The notes under the pieces are model-generated. The model was given only the letters and a program-made list of their open reading frames with translations. It was not told where the DNA came from and ran no database searches. From Parvivirga hydrogeniphila (GTDB lineage Bacteria > Actinomycetota > Coriobacteriia > Anaerosomatales > Anaerosomataceae): 64,000 nucleotides of DNA. The stretch lies in NCBI RefSeq assembly GCF_023371205.1, contig NZ_JAMCCO010000001.1, positions 306,662 through 370,661 on the forward strand, read 5' to 3'. This document shows, piece after piece, positions 49,398-58,287 of the stretch (its first letter is position 1; each line of letters starts with the position of its first letter). The translations under genes were made by a program, and so were the position numbers.

Positions 49398-51215
49398 GTG
49401 GGCGAGGAGAGCACAGCAGGACGGACAGGGCAACGCGCGGAGGCGCGCGGCCCGCTCATCTTCCATGAGAAGTCGTCGTGCACCGAGTGCTGGGGGTGCG
49501 TCAGAGTCTGTCCGGTGAAGGCGATCCGTGTCCTCGATGGGCGTTCGGAGGTCATCCAGGAGAAGTGCATCGCCTGCGGGCTGTGCGTCGGCGAGTGCGG
49601 CGCTAAGGCGCACCAGGTCCGTGACGACACGCCTGGCGTGTGGGAGCTCCTGCGCTCCCGCAGAACGGTGGTCGCGCTGCTCGCATCCGAGTTCATCGCA
49701 GCGCTGCATCCGATGACGCCGCTTGCGGTAGAGCGCGCGCTCGCTGGCCTCGGATTCGCCTCGGTCGAGACGACCGCGCTCGGCGAGGAGATCGTCGCTC
49801 TCGAGTACGAGCGCGCGGCCGCACGCGAGGCGTCGCTGTTCACCATCCGGTCGACGTGTCCTGTGGTCGTCGACTTCGTCCGCAAGTACCATCCGGCCCT
49901 GGCTCCTGCGCTTGCCCCGATCGTGCCGCCGTACGTCGCGCAGGCGAGGCTCATCAGGTCGATGTACGGCACAGACGTGGCGATCGTGTACGTGGGCCCC
50001 TGCTACGCTCGCAAGGACGAGGCATTCGATCCGGAGCTTGGCGGACCGGTGGATGCGGCGATCGACTTCTTGGAGCTCAAGGAGATGATCGCGTCCAAGG
50101 AGCGCACGGGCGGCCACCGGGCGGTCCACGCGAACGCGCCTGCGCGGCCGAGGATCCTCAAGCAGGTCTCGCTCACCGACGGGTTCCCCCGCGAGGTGCT
50201 CGCGAGCCGCTCGCCTACCGACGGGCTGGTCCACGTGGTCCGCGGGATCCCCGACCTGGATCGGTTGCTGAAGGCCATCGAGGCCGGCGAGACGGCGCCT
50301 GCGGTGATCGACGCGCTCAACTGCGAGGGCTGCATCGATGGCCCGGCGGTCAATCCGGGCATGTCGTTGTACGCGAAACGCAACGTGGACCGGGCGTCGC
50401 GTTCCGCCGCGGGCATCGCGGCGGTGAGCACGCGCACGATCGTCGAGGTGCTTCCGAGCATCGATCTTGTGCGGTCGTTCCGTCCGGCTCCGGTGCGCGT
50501 GCCGCGACCGAGCGAGGAGGTCATCGACGCGCTCCTTGCGGAGGGCGGCTTCTTGTCGAGGGCCGAGGTCCTTGACTGTGGGGCGTGCGGACACTCGACG
50601 TGCGTCGAGCACGCCGAGGCGATCTTCCGGGGCGAATCCACCTGGGAGATGTGCTTCCCGCTCCAGCGACGCCGCTTGCAGGAGGCGAGCACCGCGCTGC
50701 AAGCGCTCGTCACGATCGACGAGCTCACGGGGGTCTGGAACGGCCGGGCCTTGGACGAACGGCTCGAGCTGGAACTGGCGCGCTTCGCGCGCTATGGGAC
50801 CCCGCTCTCGCTCGTCGTGCTCGACGTCGACGGCTTCGGAGCCGTGAACGACCTCGTGGGAGAGGCGGGAGCGGACGACGTGCTCAAGCGCATCGCAGAA
50901 GCGCTCGCTTCCAGCGTTCGCACCACGGACATGGTGGCCCGCGTCGGCGGCGATCAGTTCGCGGTCCTGCTGCCGGGCGTTGGGAAGACCGCGGCGTTCG
51001 CGGTGGCCGAGAAGCTGCGATCGCTCGTGCGCGAGCTCAGCATCCAGGTCGGCGGCGGGTATACAGGTGATGTGCGGGTCACGCTCTCTGCGGGAGTCGC
51101 TTCGGCGCATACGGGCACGCTCGAAGGCGACGACCTTGTCGAAGCGGCGGAATCGGCGCTCGCCGAGGCCGCCAGACAGGGCCCCGATCAGGTCAGGATA
51201 GCGGCGTCAGGATAG
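49398..51215 (+). CDS. Ferredoxin/[FeFe]-hydrogenase-like/FeS/GGDEF fusion sensor
   Basis: A 605-residue soluble fusion. Two [4Fe-4S] motifs (C28, C31, C34, C38 and C57, C60, C63, C67), then a hydrogenase large-subunit-like domain carrying the H-cluster Cys in all three signature positions: STCP (Cys154), GPCYARKDE (Cys202) and LNCEGC (Cys309, Cys312). Next is a CxxCGxxxC...C FeS motif (Cys394, 397, 402, 419), then a GGDEF domain (about 440-600) whose active-site reads GGDQF (517-521), with an intact RxxD inhibitory site (508-511). It lacks catalytic-type L1/L3 extras and is probably a sensory hydrogenase. The cyclase may be inactive because the fourth residue is Gln. No HydEFG maturases are in the window. 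Confidence 0.85.
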   Translation: MGEESTAGRTGQRAEARGPLIFHEKSSCTECWGCVRVCPVKAIRVLDGRSEVIQEKCIACGLCVGECGAKAHQVRDDTPGVWELLRSRRTVVALLASEFIAALHPMTPLAVERALAGLGFASVETTALGEEIVALEYERAAAREASLFTIRSTCPVVVDFVRKYHPALAPALAPIVPPYVAQARLIRSMYGTDVAIVYVGPCYARKDEAFDPELGGPVDAAIDFLELKEMIASKERTGGHRAVHANAPARPRILKQVSLTDGFPREVLASRSPTDGLVHVVRGIPDLDRLLKAIEAGETAPAVIDALNCEGCIDGPAVNPGMSLYAKRNVDRASRSAAGIAAVSTRTIVEVLPSIDLVRSFRPAPVRVPRPSEEVIDALLAEGGFLSRAEVLDCGACGHSTCVEHAEAIFRGESTWEMCFPLQRRRLQEASTALQALVTIDELTGVWNGRALDERLELELARFARYGTPLSLVVLDVDGFGAVNDLVGEAGADDVLKRIAEALASSVRTTDMVARVGGDQFAVLLPGVGKTAAFAVAEKLRSLVRELSIQVGGGYTGDVRVTLSAGVASAHTGTLEGDDLVEAAESALAEAARQGPDQVRIAASG

Positions 51216-51224
51216 GAGGGCTGC

Positions 51225-52235
51225 ATGCGGCAGGCCGACCTCTGGGAGAGCATCGAGGGCGGCGCTGTGCACTGCCTGCTCTGTCCGCACTCGTGTCGCA
51301 TCCCTGAGGGCTCGTCCGGTATCTGCGGCGCGCGCCGCAACGTCGGCGGGCGGCTTTTCGCAGCGACGTACGGCGAGGTCTCGTCGCTCGCCGTCGACCC
51401 GATCGAGAAGAAGCCGGTGTTCCACTACAGGCCGGGGACCCGAGCGCTCTCGCTCGGCAGCGTCGGGTGCAGCATGCGCTGTCTGCACTGCCAGAACTGG
51501 AGCATCAGCAGGGCGCGCCTTGAAGACGGCGGGGTGCGACGCCTTACGCCCGAGGAGGTCGTGACCATCGCGCGAGCCGAATCGTGCGAAGGGGTGGCTT
51601 TCACGTACAACGAGCCGGTCATCTGGGCGGAGTTCGTGAAGGACACCGCCGTACTGGCGCGCGAAGCCGGGCTGTACACCGTCATGGTGACCAATGGGTA
51701 CGTCACCGAGGCCGGGCTCGACTACCTCGGCCCCGTGATCGACGTCTGGCGCGTGGACGTCAAAGCGTTCGACGACGCGACCTATCGGCGGCTGTGCAAG
51801 GTTCGCTCGATGCAGCCGGTGCTCGATGCCGCCGTGAGGGCCAAGGAGCGGTGGGGGATGCACGTGGAAGCAGTCACCAACGTCATCCCTTCGATCAACG
51901 ACTCCGACGCGACGGCCCGCGGCATCGCTCGTTGGATACATGACGCGCTCGGCCCGAAGACGCCGTGGCACGTGACGAGGTTCTTCCCATACCTGGAGCT
52001 CTCGCACCTTCCCCCGACGCCCCTCGAGACGCTGCGACGTTTCCGCGAGATCGGCCTCGAAGAAGGGCTCGCGTTCGTGTACCTCGGGAACGTGGCCGAG
52101 CCTGGTGGCGAGGACACCGTGTGTCCACGCTGCGGTACTATCGCCATCGCGCGGGACGGCTACCGCATCGTGCAGCACCGGACGCGCGACGGCGCGTGCG
52201 CATCGTGCGGTGAGCCGCTCGGCCTGGTCGAGTGA
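51225..52235 (+). CDS. AmmeMemoRadiSam-type radical SAM enzyme (AmrS-like)
   Basis: A 336-residue radical SAM protein. The N-terminal zinc/Cys part (CLLCPHSCRIPEGSSGICGARR) is typical of AmrS, followed by the radical SAM motif CSMRCLHCQNW (C-x3-C-x2-C) and the VAFTYNEPVIWAEF block. A C-terminal zinc ribbon CPRCG...CASCG ends it. AmrS usually lies near Memo and AMMECR1, which are not in this window. It sits 9 bp after the hydrogenase-like fusion and 14 bp before the UGA-containing DsbA-like gene. Function of the family is unknown. Confidence 0.88.
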   Translation: MRQADLWESIEGGAVHCLLCPHSCRIPEGSSGICGARRNVGGRLFAATYGEVSSLAVDPIEKKPVFHYRPGTRALSLGSVGCSMRCLHCQNWSISRARLEDGGVRRLTPEEVVTIARAESCEGVAFTYNEPVIWAEFVKDTAVLAREAGLYTVMVTNGYVTEAGLDYLGPVIDVWRVDVKAFDDATYRRLCKVRSMQPVLDAAVRAKERWGMHVEAVTNVIPSINDSDATARGIARWIHDALGPKTPWHVTRFFPYLELSHLPPTPLETLRRFREIGLEEGLAFVYLGNVAEPGGEDTVCPRCGTIAIARDGYRIVQHRTRDGACASCGEPLGLVE

Positions 52236-52249
52236 AAAGGAGGATCGCC

Positions 52250-52897
52250 GTGGAGGTAGCGTCCGAACAGGTCGTACCCCGCATCCTCGTCTTCTACGAC
52301 TACGCTTGACCGTTCTGCTTCGTGGACCAGTTCCGGTTCCTCGCGCTTCGTGACGAGATGCACGTCGATCTCATGGGCGTTCCGTTCGAGCTCAGGCCCG
52401 ACATGCCAAACGAGGGGTTGTCCGCCTCGCGGGACGGTCTGTCGCACTCCCCGCGCGTGGAGAAGCGGCTCATCGAGCTTGCCGCGAAAGAGGGCGAGCG
52501 GATGGTGCTTCCCGACCTGGTGCCCAAGACCCACAACGCGATGGTGCTTGCGGAGCTAGGCCGCGACCGTGGCGAGGACGTCTTCTGGCCGCTTCACCTG
52601 GACATCTTCCGCGAGTACTTCGTCGCGGGCCGCGACATCGGAAACCGCGCCGTGCTCATTCCTGTCGGTCTTCGGCACGGGATACCGGAGTCTGAGATGG
52701 TCGAGGCCTGGGACTCAGGCCGCTACGACGAGCGTCTGCACGAGTTCCGGCACCTTGCGCTGCACCTCGGCATCAAAGAGACGCCGTCGGCGCTCATCTG
52801 CAACGAGCTGCTCATCGGGTCTCGGCCGTACGAGATCCTGCGCGCGGCCGTGCAACGCTGCCTCGTGCGGCCTTCGACCATCGACCACGCGGAGTAG
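52250..52897 (+). CDS. DsbA-like thioredoxin with in-frame UGA (probable selenoprotein)
   Basis: A 215-codon frame for a DsbA/FrnE-type oxidoreductase. AAAGGAGG precedes GTG 52250. Codon 20 (52307-52309) is TGA exactly at the first Cys of the CxxC motif: VFYDYA-U20-PFC23. The rest is intact to 52897, with KETPSALICNELLIGSRP (DsbA/FrnE block). Without recoding the gene makes only 19 residues and a downstream GTG (52322) would lose the active site. A hairpin can be drawn after TGA (GACCG/CGGTT and CTG/CAG around a 10-nt loop). No tRNA-Sec or SelB is in the window. Alternative: a nonsense mutation. Confidence 0.72.
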
Positions 52898-52976
52898 ATT
52901 GCGAGCGGTCCGCTCCGTCGAGCGGTATCATTGTGGGCGCCTGTACGCGCTGTGCCTGGAGATGGAAGGTGTCCCA

Positions 52977-54221
52977 TTGGAGCCGTGCGTCATCATCCCC
53001 ACGTTCTGGACCCGCAAGCGGTCGCGTCCGGCAGGCGAGGGTCCGTTCCAGTACGACCACCCCACGCCTATCGACGAGGACGGAACGCTGCCTGAGTGCT
53101 TGCGGTCGCTGGAGTCTGTCGAGGGGCTTGAGCGCGTGGTGCTCATCGTTGCGGCCACGCACGAGTCTGTCGAGTACGCGGCTGAAGATCGGGTCCGTGA
53201 GATACTCGCCGACTTCCCCGGGCTCGACGCCCTCGTGGTCGGTCCGGCCGAGATGGGCTCGCTGCACCGGCGCATGGAGCAGCTCGAGTTCGCCGACGTC
53301 CTCGATGCAGTGACGCTGGGAAGCTACGGCGCGGTACGGAACGTCGGGCTCATGGTGGCTGCAACGCTCGGGTGCGACCTCGTCGTGTTCGTCGACGACG
53401 ACCAGGTGATCACGGACCCGAGCTTCCTTGCGCGCGCGCAGGAGGGGATCGGCGAGCAGACCGGCAAGGGCAAGCGAGTGCTCGCCAAGAGCGGCTACTA
53501 CACCGACGAGGAAGGGCGCTACCAGTTCGTCACGGATGCGCCGTGGTACGACATGCTGTGGCGACAGGACGAGGCGTTCACCGAGGCGCTCGGCGCGGTG
53601 GCCCGTCCTCCGCGCATCACGCCGAGCACGGTGGCCATGGGCGGCTGCCTGGCCATCCACAAGGACCTGTACGCCAGCGTGCCGTTCGATCCGTGGGTCG
53701 CCCGGGGCGAAGACGTCGACTACGTCATCAACGTGCGGATGCACGGCGGCGACGTGTTCTTGGACGGGGAGTGGTCGGTCATCCACCAGCCGCCGAAGCT
53801 GCCGAGCGAGGCCGCAGCGTTCCGGCAAGATGTCTTCCGCTTCGTGTACGAGCATCGCAAGCTGGAGTTCTCGAAGTCGCAAGTTGACCTCAGACAGGTG
53901 GCGCCGGAATCGCTGATGCCGTACCCAGGGCCGTTCGTCGAAGGCTCGGTGGTGTGGCGGGCGCGCGCGACCGCTCTCATGCGGGCGCTCGCGGGCAAGG
54001 AGCCTGGAGAGTACCTGCGCATCGCGCGCCGAGGCGTGAAGCAGGCGAACGAGTACGCGCGCGACAACTGCGAACGGTACTTCGCCTTCCAGCGGCGGTG
54101 GCCGATGCTCATGGACCGGCTGTGGGAGGACGTCGCGCTCAAGACGCTGTTCACCGGAGAGCGGCGCATCGACAGGAGCGCGATCACGGGCCGGTTCCCG
54201 GTGGTGCCGCCGGAGCGATGA
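52977..54221 (+). CDS. Glycosyltransferase (GT2-like)
   Basis: A 414-residue family 2-like nucleotide-sugar transferase. The N-terminus (CVIIPTFWTR) is an A-type strand, LVVFVDDDQVITDP carries the DxD motif at about 145, and GGCLAIHKDLYASVPFDPW plus ARGEDVDYVINVRMHG is the acceptor side (ED). Long C-terminal helical part (VEGSVVWRARATALMRALAG). TTG 52977 is preferred: GGAAGG lies 7 nt upstream; ATG 52962 has GGAG directly abutting. The gene overlaps the TauE-like gene by 4 bp. Role unknown. Confidence 0.72.
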   Translation: MEPCVIIPTFWTRKRSRPAGEGPFQYDHPTPIDEDGTLPECLRSLESVEGLERVVLIVAATHESVEYAAEDRVREILADFPGLDALVVGPAEMGSLHRRMEQLEFADVLDAVTLGSYGAVRNVGLMVAATLGCDLVVFVDDDQVITDPSFLARAQEGIGEQTGKGKRVLAKSGYYTDEEGRYQFVTDAPWYDMLWRQDEAFTEALGAVARPPRITPSTVAMGGCLAIHKDLYASVPFDPWVARGEDVDYVINVRMHGGDVFLDGEWSVIHQPPKLPSEAAAFRQDVFRFVYEHRKLEFSKSQVDLRQVAPESLMPYPGPFVEGSVVWRARATALMRALAGKEPGEYLRIARRGVKQANEYARDNCERYFAFQRRWPMLMDRLWEDVALKTLFTGERRIDRSAITGRFPVVPPER

Positions 54222-54991
54222 GCCTGGCTGCCACTGTCCAGGCGTTCGTGATCGGGGCGGTCTCCGGCGTCCTCTCGGGCGCGTTCGGCATCGGGGGCGG
54301 CATCGTCACCACGCCTGCGATCCGCCTCATCCTGAAGGCGCCGGCGCTCGTGGCGGTCGGCACGCCGCTGCCCGTGATCGTGCCTGGGGCGCTCACCGGT
54401 GCGTGGACGTACGCCCGCAGCGGGCTTGCTGACGTACGCGCCGCAGTGACGATCGGGGCGGTCGGTTCGGCCGCGTCGATCGCCGGGGCGTTCGCGAGCA
54501 AAGCGGCGGGAGGATCCGCCGTGATGGTCGCAACGGCCGCGCTCCTCGTGTACGTGGCGCTTGACACCGCAGTATGGGCGGCCAGGGCAGGCCGCGCCGA
54601 CAGCGCCCGGCCAGCGGCTCGACCGACGGGCGGGAGGCTGGCGGCAGTCGGTCTCGCGGCCGGTCTGTACTCGGGCTTCCTCGGACTCGGGGGCGGATTC
54701 GTGATCGTGCCGTTGCTCGCGCGGTGGCTCGGCTTCGACATGAAGAGGGCCGTCGGCACGAGCCTGCTCGCGGTCGCGATCCTTGCAGTGCCGGGGAGCG
54801 TGACGCACTACCTTCTCGGCCACGTGGACCTTGCGATCGCGGCAGGGCTCGTGCTCGGCGTCGTCCCGGGCGCCGCGCTCGGGTCGCGGCTCACGGTGCT
54901 TGCGCGGGAGGCCGTCGTGCGCTACGCGTTCGCAGCCATGCTGGTGTGCGTGGCGGTGTGGCTTGCGGTGGGGGAGCTGACGGCGGTATGA
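54218..54991 (+). CDS. TauE/SafE-family membrane transporter
   Basis: A 257-residue membrane protein with two homologous halves: GVLSGAFGIGGGIVTTPAI (about 14-32) and GLYSGFLGLGGGFVIVPLL (about 148-166), the repeat signature of TauE/SafE anion exporters. About 8 hydrophobic segments. Substrate (sulfite/sulfonate or other organic acid) is not known. ATG 54218 overlaps the upstream stop, and its stop overlaps the GNAT start. Confidence 0.87.
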   Translation: MSLAATVQAFVIGAVSGVLSGAFGIGGGIVTTPAIRLILKAPALVAVGTPLPVIVPGALTGAWTYARSGLADVRAAVTIGAVGSAASIAGAFASKAAGGSAVMVATAALLVYVALDTAVWAARAGRADSARPAARPTGGRLAAVGLAAGLYSGFLGLGGGFVIVPLLARWLGFDMKRAVGTSLLAVAILAVPGSVTHYLLGHVDLAIAAGLVLGVVPGAALGSRLTVLAREAVVRYAFAAMLVCVAVWLAVGELTAV

Positions 54992-55857
54992 GCTCCCGTT
55001 CCCATGCGCTCCGCATGGCGGAGGAGCGCGACCTGGCACGAGTCTTCGCACTCGCTCGCCAGGACGGCGTGTTCGCCTCGATGGAGGAGCTGCGTGATGC
55101 CTGGGCGCGTGCGCCGTGGACGGTGCAGGTGAGCGACGCTGGCGACGTCGCGCTGCTCGACCGCTGGCGCGAACACCTGCCGCTCGTGGCGGTGAACGCG
55201 CTGTGGAGCCCGGAGCGGAGCGTGCCTTCCCACATGACGGCCCTTCGTGCCGTCGCTCGCGCCCACGGATTCGACGACGTCCTCAGCCCGTTCGTTCCCG
55301 AAGAGCTCCTGGACCCGTACGTGCGTGCAGGCATGCGCGTGGTGCATACCGGGGTCACGATGGCGCTGCGGCAGCACGCCTTCATCGCGTCCGCCCCCGT
55401 GCGCGGCGTCGAGCTGGAGCTCGCCGATGAGAGCGTGCTCGAGCAGCTGCTCGCGCTCGACATCGAATGCTTCAGCGACTTTTGGCGGTACGACGTCCGA
55501 CTCATGCGGGAGTACCTCGGAAGCGACCGCACCGTGATCGCGCGGCACGAGGGCGCCATCGTAGGGTACGCTATGTGCCGGATCGACCGAGGGCACGGCG
55601 TCATCGGGCGATTGGCGGTCGCACCCGCTCACCGCGGGCACGGCATCGGCGGCCTGCTTCTCGGAGATGCGCTGGGCTACCTCGAACGGCAGGGGACACA
55701 GCGGACGGTGCTGTACACGCAAGCAGACAACGAGCAAGCGCAGCGGCTGTACGCCCGGTTCGGGTTCGAGCAGACCGGGTCGCGCAAGCACCTGCTTGCG
55801 TTCGGTGAGGTCGACACGGAGAAGAGCGTGGTGCCGTGGAGTCACGTCGTGCGCTGA
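54988..55857 (+). CDS. GNAT-family acetyltransferase
   Basis: A 289-residue acetyltransferase with an N-terminal degenerate half and a C-terminal GNAT core. The acetyl-CoA-binding motif A is RLAVAPAHRGHGIGGLLLGDAL (about 210-230), followed by LYTQADNEQAQRLYARFGFEQTGSR, motif B. It overlaps the LytS-like kinase gene by 22 bp. Substrate not inferred. Confidence 0.85.
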   Translation: MSSRSHALRMAEERDLARVFALARQDGVFASMEELRDAWARAPWTVQVSDAGDVALLDRWREHLPLVAVNALWSPERSVPSHMTALRAVARAHGFDDVLSPFVPEELLDPYVRAGMRVVHTGVTMALRQHAFIASAPVRGVELELADESVLEQLLALDIECFSDFWRYDVRLMREYLGSDRTVIARHEGAIVGYAMCRIDRGHGVIGRLAVAPAHRGHGIGGLLLGDALGYLERQGTQRTVLYTQADNEQAQRLYARFGFEQTGSRKHLLAFGEVDTEKSVVPWSHVVR

Positions 55858-57116
55858 TCATCGATGCGGCGCTCTTCCTCGCGACGAGCGCGATCGGGGT
55901 CGTTGCGGTCGCATCGGTGCTCGGCGGTTCGCCGCGTCTGGTGCCTATCGTCGCGGTGGCCGGGCTCGTCGTGATCGCGGCGGGCTCCGTGGTCGCGCGC
56001 GTGCTGACGCGGCCCGACCACATCCGCGCGATGCAGTCCCACCAGATCCTCGAGATCGCGTCTCGGACGCTGGCGTACATGCGGCGGGGCCTCGATCCCG
56101 AGACGGCGCAGGCCGTGTGCCGGTTGGCGCTCGAACAGAGCGATGCTGCTGCAGTCGCCATCACCGACCGAGAGACGGTCTTGGGCTTCGCAGGCCTCGG
56201 AGAGGACCACCACCATCCCGGCGGACCCATCATGACGAAGGCGACGCGTGAGGCGATCGAGTCAGACGAGCACCGTATCCTCGCGACGCGCGAGGACATC
56301 GGGTGCCCGGTGAAAGGTTGCTACCTCCGTGCGGCGATCGTCGTGCCTCTGCACGTCCGTGGCGAGGTCGTGGGCACGCTGAAGTTCTACTACACCACGC
56401 CGCGGCTGCTGAACGAGACCCAGGTGACGATGGTCGAAGGGCTCGCGCACCTCTTGTCGACACAGCTCGAGCTCTCGGAGCTGGAGCGCCAGACCGAGCT
56501 CGCGTGCCGCATGGAGCTCAAGGCGTTGCAGGCGCAGATCAGCCCGCACTTCCTGTTCAACACCATCAATACCATCGCGGCGCTCATCCGCACCGATCCG
56601 GCTCAGGCGCGTGAGCTGCTGCGCGAGTTCGCCCGATTCTACCGACGGACATTGGAGGAGAACGAGGACCTCGTGCCGCTCGAGCGGGAGCTGGAGTACG
56701 CTCGGAGCTACATGCGCTTCGAGCAGGCCCGTTTCGGCGATAGGATCCGCATGGTCGAGGAGATCGATGAGGAGCTGGAGGGCGTCATGGTCCCGGCCTT
56801 CATCATCCAGCCGCTCGTCGAGAACTGCGTGCAGCACGCGCTTCTGCCCGACCGGCCGCTCACCATCCGGCTGAGGGTCGGGCGAGACGAAGACGGGCTT
56901 GCCATCACCGTGCAAGACGACGGCGCGGGCATCCCGGCCGATGAGCTTCCGCGCGTGCTCGAAACCGGTGTCGGCCGAGGTCTTGGCATCGCGCTGAAGA
57001 ACGTGCACGATAGGGTGCGCGGTCATTTCGGGCCGGGCAGCGGGCTGACGATCGAAAGCCGCGAGGGCGTCGGCACGACCGTCACCGCGCGTCTCGTGCC
57101 GAGGAGCGGAGGGTAG
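55836..57116 (+). CDS. LytS-type (PF06580) sensor kinase with GAF domain
   Basis: A 426-residue kinase. Two N-terminal membrane segments, a GAF-like domain (about 80-205) with conserved Cys (DIGCPVKGCYLRAAIVVPL), and a His_kinase domain: ELKALQAQISPHFLFNTINT with His238, PAFIIQPLVENCVQHAL and HATPase DDGAGIPADEL, GRGLGIAL. This family phosphorylates LytTR-type regulators; one follows 2 bp later. Start GTG 55836, within the preceding GNAT gene. Confidence 0.9.
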   Translation: MESRRALIIDAALFLATSAIGVVAVASVLGGSPRLVPIVAVAGLVVIAAGSVVARVLTRPDHIRAMQSHQILEIASRTLAYMRRGLDPETAQAVCRLALEQSDAAAVAITDRETVLGFAGLGEDHHHPGGPIMTKATREAIESDEHRILATREDIGCPVKGCYLRAAIVVPLHVRGEVVGTLKFYYTTPRLLNETQVTMVEGLAHLLSTQLELSELERQTELACRMELKALQAQISPHFLFNTINTIAALIRTDPAQARELLREFARFYRRTLEENEDLVPLERELEYARSYMRFEQARFGDRIRMVEEIDEELEGVMVPAFIIQPLVENCVQHALLPDRPLTIRLRVGRDEDGLAITVQDDGAGIPADELPRVLETGVGRGLGIALKNVHDRVRGHFGPGSGLTIESREGVGTTVTARLVPRSGG

Positions 57117-57118
57117 GC

Positions 57119-57832
57119 ATGGGTCTCATCAAGGCGCTCGTTGTCGACGATGAGGCGCCAGCGCGTTCTGAGCTCCGGTATCTGCTCGAGGAAGCAGGCG
57201 GCGTCGAAGTGATCGGCGAGGCGTCGAATGCGCAAGAGGCCTTCCAGCTGATCAGGGCGATTCCCTACGACGTCGTCTTCCTCGATATCGACATGCCCGG
57301 CATGTCCGGCATGCAGCTCGCCGAGGCGCTCGGCCAGGCAGAGCATCCGCCAGCGGTGATCTTCGTGACGGCCCATAGCGAGCACGCGGTCAAGGCCTTC
57401 GAGGTCGCCGCGACGGACTACCTCGTCAAGCCCGTCGAGCTGAAGCGGCTCCAGGCTGCCATCGCCCGGCTCCGTCCTACCGAAGAGGCGCCCGTGCGCG
57501 TGGAGCGCGTCCCTGTGGAAAAAGCAGGCCGGAAGCTGCTCATCCAGGTGCAGGACATCTACTACGTGATGGCCAAGGACGACTACTCATACATCTTCAC
57601 TGCGAGCGAGCGGTTCTTGTCGACGATGTCTCTCGCGCAGCTGGAGTCGCGTCTCGAGTCACAAGGTTTCTTCCGCGTGCACCGGCGGTTCCTCGTGAAT
57701 CTCGCGCAGGTGGGCGAGGTCGTGCCGATGTACGGCGGAACCATGCTGCTCACTCTCAAGGACACCGCGGCGACCCAGGTGCCCGCGTCACGCCGGCGGG
57801 TGCCTGCGCTGAAGAAAGCGCTCGGGCTGTAA
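57119..57832 (+). CDS. LytTR-type response regulator
   Basis: A 237-residue regulator. Receiver with DDE at 10-12, phosphoacceptor Asp56 (VVFLDIDMPGMSG) and Lys in YLVKPVE, then a LytTR DNA-binding domain (about 135-237) with QDIYYVMAKDDYSYIF and FFRVHRRFLVNLAQV. It is the partner of the GAF-containing kinase. The next gene starts 2 bp after the stop. Confidence 0.95.
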   Translation: MGLIKALVVDDEAPARSELRYLLEEAGGVEVIGEASNAQEAFQLIRAIPYDVVFLDIDMPGMSGMQLAEALGQAEHPPAVIFVTAHSEHAVKAFEVAATDYLVKPVELKRLQAAIARLRPTEEAPVRVERVPVEKAGRKLLIQVQDIYYVMAKDDYSYIFTASERFLSTMSLAQLESRLESQGFFRVHRRFLVNLAQVGEVVPMYGGTMLLTLKDTAATQVPASRRRVPALKKALGL

Positions 57833-57834
57833 GG

Positions 57835-58287
57835 ATGCTCGTCGGTCTGATCTCAGACACACACGGCACGCTCCCTGCGGCGGTTGCGCGCGCCTTCACA
57901 GGATGCGAGCGCATCCTGCATGCGGGAGACGTCGGATCGCCCGAGGTGCTCCACGAGCTGGAGGCCATCGCGCCGACGACGGCGGTCGCTGGCAACACGG
58001 ACGGCTGGGCGCTCGCGGGCGTCCTCGACCACGTCGTCCGCGTGACGCTCGCCGAGACAGCAGTGCTTGTCGCGCACAGGATCGAGGACGCCCTTCGCGC
58101 TCATCGCGCAAAGCCGGCCTCCGTGATCGTCGTCGGCCACACGCACGTGCCGTTCGTCGATCGCCGCGAGGGAGCGCTCGTCGTGAACCCCGGGTCAGCG
58201 TCGCGGCCGCGTTCTGAGTCAGGTGCAACCGTCGGCCTGCTGACGATCGCCGGTCACCGGCCGAGCGCGCGGATCGTTACGCTGTAG
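57835..58287 (+). CDS. YfcE/MJ0936-like metallophosphoesterase
   Basis: A 150-residue phosphodiesterase. Metal motifs are GLISDTHG (Asp, His), HAGDVGS, VAGNTDGW (GNxD) and VVGHTHVPF, followed by NPGSASRPR. Family members hydrolyse phosphodiesters with broad specificity. ATG 57835 follows the LytTR stop by 2 bp, so it is part of this operon. It is shorter than most, lacking the loop between GNTD and GHTH. Confidence 0.88.
   Translation: MLVGLISDTHGTLPAAVARAFTGCERILHAGDVGSPEVLHELEAIAPTTAVAGNTDGWALAGVLDHVVRVTLAETAVLVAHRIEDALRAHRAKPASVIVVGHTHVPFVDRREGALVVNPGSASRPRSESGATVGLLTIAGHRPSARIVTL

Noticed and set aside
52322-52897. Shorter DsbA-like gene starting at GTG 52322
   Set aside because: It would lack the first strand and the CxxC active site and has no ribosome site; the upstream start with AAAGGAGG in the same frame is far better if UGA is read through.
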